Assembly (NCBI RefSeq): GCF_037055275.1
Contig: NZ_CP146343.1
Location: forward strand, 2,514,501-2,578,500
Direction of reading: 5' to 3'
Source of the DNA: Pseudomonas sp. ML2-2023-3
GTDB lineage: Bacteria > Pseudomonadota > Gammaproteobacteria > Pseudomonadales > Pseudomonadaceae
Length of the DNA: 64,000 nucleotides
Under the pieces are notes generated by a model. That model ran no database searches and had not been told where the DNA came from. It saw nothing but the letters and a program-made list of their open reading frames with translations. Within the stretch, counting starts at the first letter, position 1; every line of letters starts with the position of its first letter. The position numbers and the translations under genes are program-made. Positions 56,869-64,000 of this stretch are shown here, piece after piece.

Positions 56869-57613
56869 GCCCGGCCCGGCAGTGGCCAGACTCAAGACCC
56901 TATTCGAGTCAACAGAGCACTGCTATGGCAGTCGTCGCTTGCTGAGCGCGCTGCGCAGTGAGGGCATGTCCATCGGTCGATTCAAGGTTCGTCGTCTCAT
57001 GAAACAACAGGGTTTACGCCCGATCTGGAAGCGCAAGTTCGTTCACACGACCAACAGTAATCACAACTTGCCGGTGGCTGAAAATCTACTCAACCGCCAG
57101 TTCAACCCCGAGGCGATCAACCAGTCATGGGTCTCGGACATCACCTATATCCGCACACGAAGCGGTTGGGTGTACCTGGCAGCGGTCATGGACCTGTTCT
57201 CGCGCAAGATCGTGGGCTGGGCAATGGCACCGCATATGCGGGCCGAGTTGGTGATCAGCGCGATGCAACTGGCCATCGCGCAGAGGCAGCCTGAACCTGG
57301 TCTGATTGCCCATTCGGATCGAGGCAGCCAATACGCAGGTGCGGTCTATCAGGCGTTGCAGCATGAGTCGAAAGGGTAACTGCTGGGACAATGCGGTGAT
57401 GGAGCGCTTCTTCCTGAACCTGAAAATGGAGCGCACCTGGAGGAAGGATTACGCCAACCATGGCGAAGCAATCAAGGACATCACGGACTACATCGTGAGG
57501 TTCTACAACGAGGGGCGATTGCACTCGACACTGGGTTACCTGCCGCCTAATCAATATGAGCGGCAGGCTGCCTGACAATCACCGATTGAGGTGTCCGGAA
57601 AAACTTGACCACC
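56869..57613 (+). mobile_element. IS3-family remnant, right part
   Basis: Only the 3' portion of orfB and the right terminal repeat (GTGTCCGGAAAAACTTGACC, from 57591) remain. The left end, orfA and the start of orfB are missing. Its left boundary is the break in the mlaA-like gene. Confidence 0.82.
56882..57575 (+). pseudogene. IS3 transposase OrfB, truncated and frameshifted
   Basis: The frame to about 57378 holds the integrase core with WVSDITYI (first Asp) and IAHSDRGSQYA (second Asp). The last part, SMSRKGNCWDNAVMERFFLNLKMER with the catalytic Glu, is in another frame (from about 57363). The usual spacing is short here, which points to a small deletion near 57355-57365. The N-terminus is also missing, so the gene is dead. 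Confidence 0.88.
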
Positions 57614-58025
57614 GCAAAGCCTGCCCTCGTTCGGTTGCAATGCTGACCGGAAAGCGAAGACCTAAACGGGTGTCCAAAATCTCTTGACCGGTTCAGGTTT
57701 ACCTGCGATGCAGACGATGCGGTGTATCAGGCAAACCGCAGTGCGCCCATCGCGGCTAAAGCCAGCTCCTATGTATGGACTCGCCCCCACTGTCTACCCG
57801 CTTTCAAAAAAACTGCCGCCCCGTTGCATCTATGTATTAGGCCTATTCGAGGAAGCCGTCGTCGGCTTCTGGTCAAAATTGGAAGAGCTCGTGGCATGCC
57901 GATTACAGTCAGGCCTCGAAGGCCAGTAGGAGCTTAGGCATCCATCCACGCCGGTCTTACCAGGGGTCAATGTTTTTTTAGCAACAGGTTGGTCAGTAGG
58001 TACCTCGGTGGCAGAACTCGGTGGA
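57614..58025. other. 412-bp gap with insertion debris
   Basis: TGTCCAAAATCTCTTGACCG at 57671 looks like another insertion-sequence end, and a REP-like GCGGCTAAAGCCAGCTCC stretch follows near 57753. No gene is supported. The last 60 bases may belong to the 3' non-coding end of the IS110 element. Confidence 0.45.
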
Positions 58026-59129
58026 TCAGTGGCTCATCGTCGCTTGCTGGCCATCGGCGGGCTGGCGACGATAAGTCTGGTCATTCTGTAAAAGCACCCA
58101 GACGATGCGCAGGTTGCGATTGGCCAACCTGATCGCTGCGTCCTTGCGGCCCAGTCGGCTCATCCAGCGCAACAAACGGCGGTCGTCGGGATGTTGCGAA
58201 TCAGGTCGCAACTGCTGCAATACCGCGTGGGCACCCTGGATCATCAGGCTGCGCAAATAGCTATCGCCTCGCTTGGTCATATCCCCCAGCAGAACCGTAT
58301 TCCCACTGCTGTGCTGATCAGGGACCATGCCGAAGTACGCGGCGAACATTCGAGCATCACCAAAGCGCTCAGGCTTGGTTTCCTTGGCCACCAGCGCCGT
58401 AGCGGTGATTGGGCCGATGCCGCGCACGGTCATCAACCGTTTGGCTGTCTTGTCGGCGTTCGCGGCCACTTCCAGGCGTCCCGTCAGGACGTTGATGCGC
58501 TCGCCCAAATGGCGCCACTCGGCCAACAGTTCATCGATCAGCTCACGCAACATGGCAGGCACCGGCTGGGTGGCATCCTCCAATATCCGCGGGATTTTCT
58601 GGCTGATCGCAACGTCGCCCTGTGCCAGCGCAATCCCGTGTTCGAGCAGCAGGCCACGCATCTGATTGCTCACGGCGGTGCGGCGACGCACGTAGCCTTG
58701 ACGGGCACGATGCAATGCCTGCATGGCCAGCGCCGCGACAGTTTTGACCGGCACTGCGCAGATCTTTTCGTCGCGACCGGCGCGCAGGATTGCCAGCGCA
58801 TCGTTGCGATCATTTTTAGGGCCGCTGCGATGCTTGGCCACCAGACCGGCAGGCAGGATGCGCGCCAGATTGCCTTGATCCTGCAGCTGCCGGGCCCAGG
58901 CTTGAGCGCCCGGGCCGGTTTCCATCAAGACCACGACATGAGGCGGCAGCTGGCGGAGAAACTCGTAGAACGCCTCGCGCGACTTGATCCGCTGCTCGTA
59001 ATGCACCTTGCCGAGGGCGTCTTCGCCGGCAAGCTGGAAAACATGCTTGGCCAGGTCGACCGCCACGGTAGTGCAGGCCGACAAATCGGCAGAAGACAAT
59101 GATTGATCAATCGAAGTATGCTTTTTCAT
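58026..59129 (-). CDS. IS110-family transposase (IS1111-like group)
   Basis: This 367-residue DEDD transposase appears intact. The N-terminal RuvC-like domain has AVDLAKHVFQLAG (first Asp, residues 24-36), ETGPGAQAWARQL (Glu) and KNDRNDALAI (two Asp near 105-109). The C-terminal transposase-20 domain has MTVRGIGPITATALVA and the conserved Ser region DSYLRSLMIQGAHAVL. IS110 elements move without inverted repeats, guided by a bridge RNA from the element's non-coding end. The PVKT-MQALHRARQG segment resembles the IS1111 group. Confidence 0.93.
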   Translation of the reverse strand: MKKHTSIDQSLSSADLSACTTVAVDLAKHVFQLAGEDALGKVHYEQRIKSREAFYEFLRQLPPHVVVLMETGPGAQAWARQLQDQGNLARILPAGLVAKHRSGPKNDRNDALAILRAGRDEKICAVPVKTVAALAMQALHRARQGYVRRRTAVSNQMRGLLLEHGIALAQGDVAISQKIPRILEDATQPVPAMLRELIDELLAEWRHLGERINVLTGRLEVAANADKTAKRLMTVRGIGPITATALVAKETKPERFGDARMFAAYFGMVPDQHSSGNTVLLGDMTKRGDSYLRSLMIQGAHAVLQQLRPDSQHPDDRRLLRWMSRLGRKDAAIRLANRNLRIVWVLLQNDQTYRRQPADGQQATMSH

Positions 59130-59204
59130 GGACTCGCCCTCGCTGTCGTTGGCTGTTTAGACTGCCACCGTGGCGCATTGACGCCTCGGCTTGGGCGAGT
59201 CCAT
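59128..59204. promoter_or_regulatory. 12-bp inverted repeat upstream of IS110 transposase
   Basis: ATGGACTCGCCC (59128-59139) and GGGCGAGTCCAT (59193-59204) are perfect inverted arms with 53 bases between, overlapping the transposase start codon. It could be a subterminal repeat of the element or a folded 5' RNA leader. Its role is not known. Confidence 0.55.
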
Positions 59205-59305
59205 CCAATTACCTCAGGCACGGACACATACTGCTGCATTACCACACGCCTGCCTCTACTTATCCTCGGATACCTTTCCCTCTTTAAACCCAAGGAGGCA
59301 AAGGA

Positions 59306-59743
59306 ATGCCCACCCCACACCATGCCAAAAATCTGCGCTTCGGCCGATTCTCAGGCATAAACCGCATTTACCACATCACGGTCACCACCCTAGGCCGCCA
59401 GGCCTTTTTCCAGGAATGGTCCGATGCTCTACCCCTAATCAATACCTTCAAACAGGCTCAAAAGGAGGGCGAAGCCAGGTCTCTCTGTTGGGTTGTCATG
59501 CCTGACCATATCCATTGGCTGATTGAGCTTCAAACTAATGACCTGTCACGGGTCATTGGCCGCATGAAGTCGCGTTCAACCCTGGGCCTGAATCGCCATT
59601 TCGGGCGGACCGGCCCCATTTGGCAGAAAGGGTTTCATGATCACGCGTTGCGTAAGGAAGAAAATTTGAAAACCGTTGCCCGCTACATCATCGCCAACCC
59701 CTTGAGAGCGGGGTTGGTGAAGAAGGTAGGGGATTATTTGTAG
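59306..59743 (+). CDS. REP-associated tyrosine transposase (RAYT)
   Basis: This 145-residue Y1-HUH protein is related to IS200/IS605 TnpA. It has the HUH motif in VVMPDHIHWLIEL near residue 70 and the catalytic Tyr in VARYIIANPLRAGL near 127. AAGGAGG lies upstream of the ATG. RAYTs are single-copy, usually immobile enzymes that act on nearby REP hairpins. A matching REP pair lies directly downstream (59740-59843). Confidence 0.93.
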   Translation: MPTPHHAKNLRFGRFSGINRIYHITVTTLGRQAFFQEWSDALPLINTFKQAQKEGEARSLCWVVMPDHIHWLIELQTNDLSRVIGRMKSRSTLGLNRHFGRTGPIWQKGFHDHALRKEENLKTVARYIIANPLRAGLVKKVGDYL

Positions 59744-59843
59744 CCGCTGCCGATAGGCTGCGATCGACCGCGAAGCGGGCGCAGATTCGCGTGACCGCAC
59801 TGGCGCCCCATCGGGCCGCATCGCAGCCTACGGCAGCGGCTAC
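59740..59843. repeat. REP pair (BIME) next to RAYT
   Basis: The 24 bases from 59740 (GTAGCCGCTGCCGATAGG...) are inverted at 59821-59843 with a single-base difference. Two REP-like hairpins thus face each other around a 57-bp centre, the usual BIME form. It overlaps the RAYT stop codon. Confidence 0.85.
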
Positions 59844-59862
59844 GGGTGTCCCGGCCGTGATT

Positions 59863-60738
59863 CTAGCCGTGTAGGCACTCGAGCAGTGCGGTGTGCCAGT
59901 CAGCCTGGCTCACTTGCCATTCCCGTTGCAGGCGGCTGCAGTCCAGGCGTGAGTTCAACGGCCGCTGGGCGGGCGTTGGGTAATCACTCGACGGAATCGG
60001 CAACAGCTGCGCGCAGGGCTTGCCCTGGGCTTTCAACTGCTCGCCAATGGCGAGGGCAAAACCAAACCAGGAGGTCTCGCCTTGTGCCGTCAGGTGGTAG
60101 GTACCCCACGCGCCTGCCTGGCCATCACGCCAACGCTCGATCAGTTGGCGGGTGCTCTGCACGATGGCACCGGCCCAGGTCGGCGCACCGATCTGGTCGG
60201 CGACGATGCGCAGCTCTGGCTTCTCTTGCAGCAGGCGCTGCATGGTCAGCAAGAAGTTACGGCCGTGCAGCGAGTACACCCAGCTGGTGCGCAGGATCAG
60301 GTGGTCGCAGCCTGTCGCGGCAATTGCTTTTTCACCGGCCAGTTTGCTCGCCCCGTAAACGCCCAACGGGTTGGTTGGGTCGTCTTCGGTGTAGGCCCCG
60401 TCCTTGCTGCCATCGAACACGTAGTCGGTGGAGTAGTGGATCAACGGCACGCCCAGCGCCTTGGCTTCTTCAGCGAAGATGCCTGGTGCGGTGGCATTGA
60501 TGGTGAAGGCCAGTTCTGGCTCGCTTTCGGCCTGGTCCACGGCGGTGTGGGCGGCGGCGATGATGATCAGGTCCGGCTTGATGGCACGGACCTGCTCGCG
60601 AATGCGTTCCGGGTGGGCAAGGTCGAGTTGGTCGCGACCCAGCACATGTAGGGTGCCTAGGTCGCCGAGCTGCTTTTGCAGCTCCTGCGCGACCTGGCCA
60701 TGGCGGCCGCTGATCAGGATGTTCAGGGGTCGGCTCAT
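59863..60738 (-). CDS. rfbD: dTDP-4-dehydrorhamnose reductase
   Basis: This 291-residue reductase makes dTDP-L-rhamnose in the last step of the pathway. Its Rossmann motif ISGRHGQVAQEL is at residues 9-20, YSTDYVFDGSKDGAYTEDDP near 105-125, and the Tyr-x3-Lys motif YGASK near 130. WVYSLHGRNFLLTM is typical of RmlD. It overlaps rfbC by four bases and is the last gene of rfbBACD. Confidence 0.96.
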   Translation of the reverse strand: MSRPLNILISGRHGQVAQELQKQLGDLGTLHVLGRDQLDLAHPERIREQVRAIKPDLIIIAAAHTAVDQAESEPELAFTINATAPGIFAEEAKALGVPLIHYSTDYVFDGSKDGAYTEDDPTNPLGVYGASKLAGEKAIAATGCDHLILRTSWVYSLHGRNFLLTMQRLLQEKPELRIVADQIGAPTWAGAIVQSTRQLIERWRDGQAGAWGTYHLTAQGETSWFGFALAIGEQLKAQGKPCAQLLPIPSSDYPTPAQRPLNSRLDCSRLQREWQVSQADWHTALLECLHG

Positions 60739-61280
60739 GGGAACAGGCTGGCCTCTTTCAGCAGGCTGCCAGCCTGGTCTTTGCCGGACAGCAGCGGCTG
60801 GCCTTCAAATTCCCAGTCGATCGCCAGGTCTGGGTCGTTCCAACGCACGCAGCGTTCGGCGCTCGGGGTGTAATAGTTCGTGGTTTTGTACAGGAACTCA
60901 GCCGACTCACTGAGCACCACAAAACCATGGCCAAACCCTTCCGGCACCCACAGCTGGCGCTTGTTCTCGGCAGACAACCGCACGCTGGTCCATTGGCCGA
61001 ACGTCGGCGAGCTTTTACGCAGGTCGACGGCCACGTCCAAGACTTCACCCACAGTGACGCGAACGAGTTTGCCTTGTGGGTTTTCAATCTGGTAATGCAG
61101 GCCACGCAGCACGCCGTGGGCGGAGCGTGAATGGTTGTCCTGCACGAACTCGGTTTTTACGCCGGTGGCCTCGGCAAACGCCTTGGCATTGAAGCTTTCA
61201 TAGAAGAAGCCACGATCGTCACCGAATACCTTCGGCTCGATAATCATCACGCCCGGGAGTGATGTCTCGATGACATTCAT
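60735..61280 (-). CDS. rfbC: dTDP-4-dehydrorhamnose 3,5-epimerase
   Basis: This 181-residue cupin epimerase has [17 protein letters not shown] at about residues 19-35, the catalytic His region [20 protein letters not shown] near 45-65, and [15 protein letters not shown] near 115. It is the third step of dTDP-L-rhamnose synthesis. Four-base overlaps with rfbA and rfbD indicate coupling. Confidence 0.97.
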   Translation of the reverse strand: MNVIETSLPGVMIIEPKVFGDDRGFFYESFNAKAFAEATGVKTEFVQDNHSRSAHGVLRGLHYQIENPQGKLVRVTVGEVLDVAVDLRKSSPTFGQWTSVRLSAENKRQLWVPEGFGHGFVVLSESAEFLYKTTNYYTPSAERCVRWNDPDLAIDWEFEGQPLLSGKDQAGSLLKEASLFP

Positions 61281-62152
61281 TTGCTTTCCTCGGCAATCGC
61301 GAACAGGTACTGGCCATAGCCCGTCTTGCCGAACGCTTTTGCACGCTCAAGCAGCAGCTCGTGGCTGATCCAACCGTTGTGGTAGGCGATTTCTTCCAGG
61401 CAGGCGACTTTCAAGCCTTGACGGTGCTCGATGGTCTGCACGTATTGGGAGGCTTCCAGCAGGCTGTCATGGGTGCCGGTATCGAGCCAGGCAAAGCCGC
61501 GACCAAAACGCTCGACCTGCAGGTCGCCGCGCTTGAGGTAGGCATTGTTGACGTCGGTAATTTCCAGCTCGCCGCGTGGCGATGGCTGGACATCCTTGGC
61601 GATCTGAACGACATCGTTGTCGTAGAAATACAGCCCGGTCACTGCGTAATGGGATTTTGGCTTTGCCGGTTTTTCTTCAATGGACAAGGCTCGGCCCTGG
61701 TCATCGAAGTCAACCACGCCGAAGCGCTCAGGGTCTTTCACCCAGTAGCCGAACACGGTAGCGCCCTTGGGTTGGGCTATAGCGCGCTTGAGCTGGCTGC
61801 TAAAAGCCTGGCCGTGGAAGATGTTGTCGCCAAGGATCAGGCAGACAGGGTCGTTGCCGATAAACTCTTCGCCGATCAGGAACGCTTGCGCCAGGCCGTC
61901 CGGGGAAGGCTGCACGGCGTAGCTGATGTTGACGCCGAACTGGCTGCCGTCGCCCAACAGCTGACGATATTGCGGCAAGTCTACTGGGGTAGAGATCAGC
62001 AGGATGTCGCGAATGCCGGCCAGCATCAGTACCGAGATCGGGTAGTAGATCATCGGTTTGTCATACACCGGCAGCAGCTGCTTGGAGACGCCCAGGGTGA
62101 TGGGGTGCAAACGGGTGCCTGAGCCCCCGGCTAGAACGATACCTTTAGTCAT
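61277..62152 (-). CDS. rfbA: glucose-1-phosphate thymidylyltransferase
   Basis: This 291-residue nucleotidyltransferase makes dTDP-glucose, the first step. The signature [16 protein letters not shown] is at residues 4-19, [19 protein letters not shown] follows, and ILGDNIFHG is near 107. [20 protein letters not shown] is typical. It overlaps rfbB and rfbC by four bases each. Rhamnose from this operon may feed the glycosyltransferases encoded at 39-46 kb. Confidence 0.97.
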   Translation of the reverse strand: MTKGIVLAGGSGTRLHPITLGVSKQLLPVYDKPMIYYPISVLMLAGIRDILLISTPVDLPQYRQLLGDGSQFGVNISYAVQPSPDGLAQAFLIGEEFIGNDPVCLILGDNIFHGQAFSSQLKRAIAQPKGATVFGYWVKDPERFGVVDFDDQGRALSIEEKPAKPKSHYAVTGLYFYDNDVVQIAKDVQPSPRGELEITDVNNAYLKRGDLQVERFGRGFAWLDTGTHDSLLEASQYVQTIEHRQGLKVACLEEIAYHNGWISHELLLERAKAFGKTGYGQYLFAIAEESK

Positions 62153-63231
62153 GCAATCAAATCCTTATGGTCGGTGTTGCCCAGGCGTTCGCCCTGATAG
62201 CTGCCATCCTGGACGCGGCCGCACCACTCCAGGTTATCGAGGTACCACTGCACGGTCTTGCGCAGGCCGGTCTCGAAGGTTTCTTCCGGTACCCAGCCCA
62301 GCTCGCGCTCGATCTTGCTGGCGTCGATGGCGTAGCGCTGGTCGTGGCCCGGGCGATCTTTTACAAAAGTGATCAAGTCGGCATAGTTTGCAACGCCGGC
62401 TGGGCGCTCTGGCGCCAGCTCTTCAAGCAGTGCGCAGATGCCGCGAACTACGTCGATGTTTTTCTGCTCGTTATGGCCGCCAATGTTGTAGGTCTCACCC
62501 ACCACACCTTCGGTCACTACTTTGAACAACGCGCGGGCGTGGTCTTCAACAAAAAGCCAGTCACGCACTTGCAGGCCATTGCCGTATACCGGCAGCGGCT
62601 TGCCGGCCAAGGCATTGAGGATGACCAGCGGGATCAACTTCTCAGGGAAGTGGAACGGCCCGTAGTTGTTCGAGCAGTTGGTGATCAGCACTGGCAGGCC
62701 GTAGGTGCGCTGCCAGGCGCGAACCAGGTGGTCCGAGGCCGCCTTGCTGGCTGAGTACGGCGAGCTTGGCGCGTACGGGGTGGTTTCGGTGAACAGGTCA
62801 TCGACGCCGTGCAGGTCGCCGTACACTTCGTCAGTCGAAATATGGTGGAAGCGGAAGGCTTCGCGAGCAGCTGGCTCCAGGCCCTGCCAGTAGGCACGGG
62901 TGGCTTCCAGCAGGCTGTAGGTGCCGACGATATTGGTTTGGATGAAATCCGAAGGGCCGTCGATGGAGCGGTCAACATGAGACTCGGCTGCCAAGTGCAT
63001 GATGGCGTGCGGTTGGAAACGCGCCAGCAAGGCACTCACGCTCGCCTGATCGACAATGTCGGCTTGCACGAACTCATAACGGCTATTGGAGGCGATGGAG
63101 CTCAGCGATTCCAGGTTGCCGGCGTAAGTCAGCTTGTCGAGGTTTAGAACTTCGTGCTCGGTGTTTTCAATCAGATGGCGAACGAGCGCCGAACCGATAA
63201 AGCCGGCGCCGCCGGTAATTAGGATACGCAT
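62149..63231 (-). CDS. rfbB: dTDP-glucose 4,6-dehydratase
   Basis: This 360-residue extended SDR is the first gene of rfbBACD. Its cofactor motif [15 protein letters not shown] is at residues 6-20, [16 protein letters not shown] near 80-95, STDEVYGDL near 130, and the Tyr-x3-Lys motif [12 protein letters not shown] near 165. It converts dTDP-glucose to the 4-keto-6-deoxy intermediate. The promoter must lie in the gap to its right. Confidence 0.97.
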   Translation of the reverse strand: MRILITGGAGFIGSALVRHLIENTEHEVLNLDKLTYAGNLESLSSIASNSRYEFVQADIVDQASVSALLARFQPHAIMHLAAESHVDRSIDGPSDFIQTNIVGTYSLLEATRAYWQGLEPAAREAFRFHHISTDEVYGDLHGVDDLFTETTPYAPSSPYSASKAASDHLVRAWQRTYGLPVLITNCSNNYGPFHFPEKLIPLVILNALAGKPLPVYGNGLQVRDWLFVEDHARALFKVVTEGVVGETYNIGGHNEQKNIDVVRGICALLEELAPERPAGVANYADLITFVKDRPGHDQRYAIDASKIERELGWVPEETFETGLRKTVQWYLDNLEWCGRVQDGSYQGERLGNTDHKDLIA

Positions 63232-63840
63232 AAGTTGTGCCTTTTTTCCCTAAGGACAATGGGCCATTTGGCCCGGGTGTGATTCGAGAAGGCGGGATTT
63301 TACCTACATCAAACTTCTTTTATCCAATTCGTATTTCAGAAATATGGAATAAATTGTTATTACGCTTATGCGTGATAGCCAAGTAATGGCTTTTGTGGGG
63401 TTTGGAACTACCGCACTCGCAAACAACGCCACAATGCCACTACCATCACCACACTCACCGCCGCCCCCCCCCCCAGGCCTGCGCATTCTCAATGGGGCGA
63501 ATAGAGAAAACGGAAATTTTCGTACGCTAAGCGCTCTTTCTGTCAGGTTGAGGTCGTAGAGGTGCACGCCATAGCGTCAGAAAATGCAGAAAGCGGCCTA
63601 GTCTGACGCGGTGCCAGTGAACCACCTGACGCCCGCTTGAGGTGTACTCAACTGGACATTCGCGGTGAGTAACTGCATGGTCTTAACCACCTTTTTGCAT
63701 TGCGACTGACCAGCTATTTGCATTGCATTTGACCAATAAGTCTCGGGGCAATGACCGACAGAGAACGCCCATTACTGCCGGTGGCGATAGGCAGAAATCG
63801 GCCAATTGCTGCCGGTTGCGACAGACAGCAATGGCCCAAT
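63232..63840. other. 609-bp gap upstream of rfbB
   Basis: The part nearest 63231 should hold the rfb promoter on the minus strand, but no hexamers were assigned with confidence. An 11-C run lies at 63464-63474. Around 63760-63835 a GCCGGT-x-GCGA motif followed by CAG occurs twice in tandem (about 33-bp period), of the kind seen beside IS66 remnants. No gene is supported. Confidence 0.5.
63464..63474 (+). repeat. 11-cytosine homopolymer
   Basis: A run of 11 C occurs about 230 bases upstream of rfbB. Long homopolymers are prone to slippage; here no convincing gene spans it. Confidence 0.8.
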
Positions 63841-63918
63841 CTAACTCGCCCGCTGCGTCGGCAGCAGTGTCGGCACATCTTTGAGATAGGCATACGGATC
63901 ATGCCCATTCATGCGTGC
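63841..63918 (-). pseudogene. IS66 TnpC C-terminal scrap
   Basis: The minus-strand frame reads ARMNGHDPYAYLKDVPTLLP and ends in TAG at 63841, which matches the C-terminus of classical IS66 TnpC proteins. Only 25 codons remain. It directly abuts the end of the dehydrogenase gene. Confidence 0.8.
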
Positions 63919-64000
63919 TTAGATATGCAGGCAAATTTTGCCAAAATGCTGGTTGGTTTCCTGATACTTGAACGCTTCGACAATCTCGCTCAAAGGGAAA
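63919..64000 (-). CDS. zinc-binding dehydrogenase, C-terminal end only
   Basis: The last 26 codons before TAA (63919-63921) read FPLSEIVEAFKYQETNQHFG and end KICLHI. This is the usual C-terminus of MDR-family quinone oxidoreductases / zinc-binding alcohol dehydrogenases (LSEIAEAYKYLESNQHFGKIV pattern). The rest lies beyond the window edge. The exact subgroup cannot be assigned. Confidence 0.75.
   Translation of the reverse strand, partial: FPLSEIVEAFKYQETNQHFGKICLHI

Noticed and set aside
61361..62122. Plus-strand frame of 253 codons
   Set aside because: It is antisense to rfbA, which has complete motifs and coupled neighbours.
63304..63567. Frames on both strands across the 11-C run, with Thr/Pro- or Gly-rich stretches, considered as an attenuator leader peptide
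   Set aside because: There is no terminator/antiterminator pair or biosynthetic operon of matching amino acid downstream; composition follows the homopolymer.

Overview
The window looks like Pseudomonas chromosome, most likely the fluorescens/fragi lineage. That is inferred from gene order and protein content (wbpM-comEA, pyrF, the xdh operon, smc-zipA-ligA-ffs, REP-type hairpins and a RAYT gene), not from a database search. No tRNA, rRNA or CRISPR array was recognised.

Region 1 (1-26.5 kb) is mostly core genome. It opens with the 3' part of a WbpM-like sugar-nucleotide dehydratase and a comEA-like competence protein. A nested IS66 block (1670-6141) follows, whose outer target duplication lies in the 3' end of a TetR gene. 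Next come a DUF2897-type small protein, pyrF, two oxidoreductases, a BenE-type permease, and a purine catabolism block (GntR/FCD regulator, guaD, xdhC, xdhB, xdhA, second GntR/FCD regulator). smc, zipA, ligA and the 4.5S SRP RNA close the region.

Region 2 (26.5-31.4 kb) is accessory DNA. It holds a possible small RNA with its own terminator, a second copy of one of the IS66 elements, palindromic repeat arrays, insertion-sequence debris, and an Abi_2/AbiF-type HEPN protein. A near-consensus promoter and a compact structured RNA lie just upstream of that gene, which suggests an RNA-controlled toxin or phage-defence locus.

Region 3 (31.4-52.1 kb) makes and exports polysaccharide, all on the minus strand. 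It has an undecaprenyl-phosphate sugar transferase, a yjbEFGH-like exopolysaccharide operon with a Wza-like export protein and a VanZ-like protein, and an AT-rich O-antigen/capsule operon (wzx, pyruvyltransferase, glycosyltransferases, manC, wzy-like polymerase, epimerase). The wzb phosphatase and wzc tyrosine kinase lie upstream. The leader of the wzx operon carries an exact ops sequence (GGCGGTAGCGTG), and an RfaH gene lies 4.8 kb away, so the operon is probably an RfaH target.

Region 4 (52.1-59.8 kb) is an insertion-sequence graveyard around rfaH: a dead IS630, an IS66 remnant carrying a 150-bp MITE, a dead IS3 that cut an mlaA-like gene, an IS110-family element that looks intact, and a RAYT gene with its REP pair.

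Region 5 (59.8-64 kb) is the dTDP-L-rhamnose operon rfbBACD on the minus strand. It is followed by a spacer with an 11-C run, an IS66 tnpC scrap, and the C-terminus of a zinc-binding dehydrogenase cut by the window edge.
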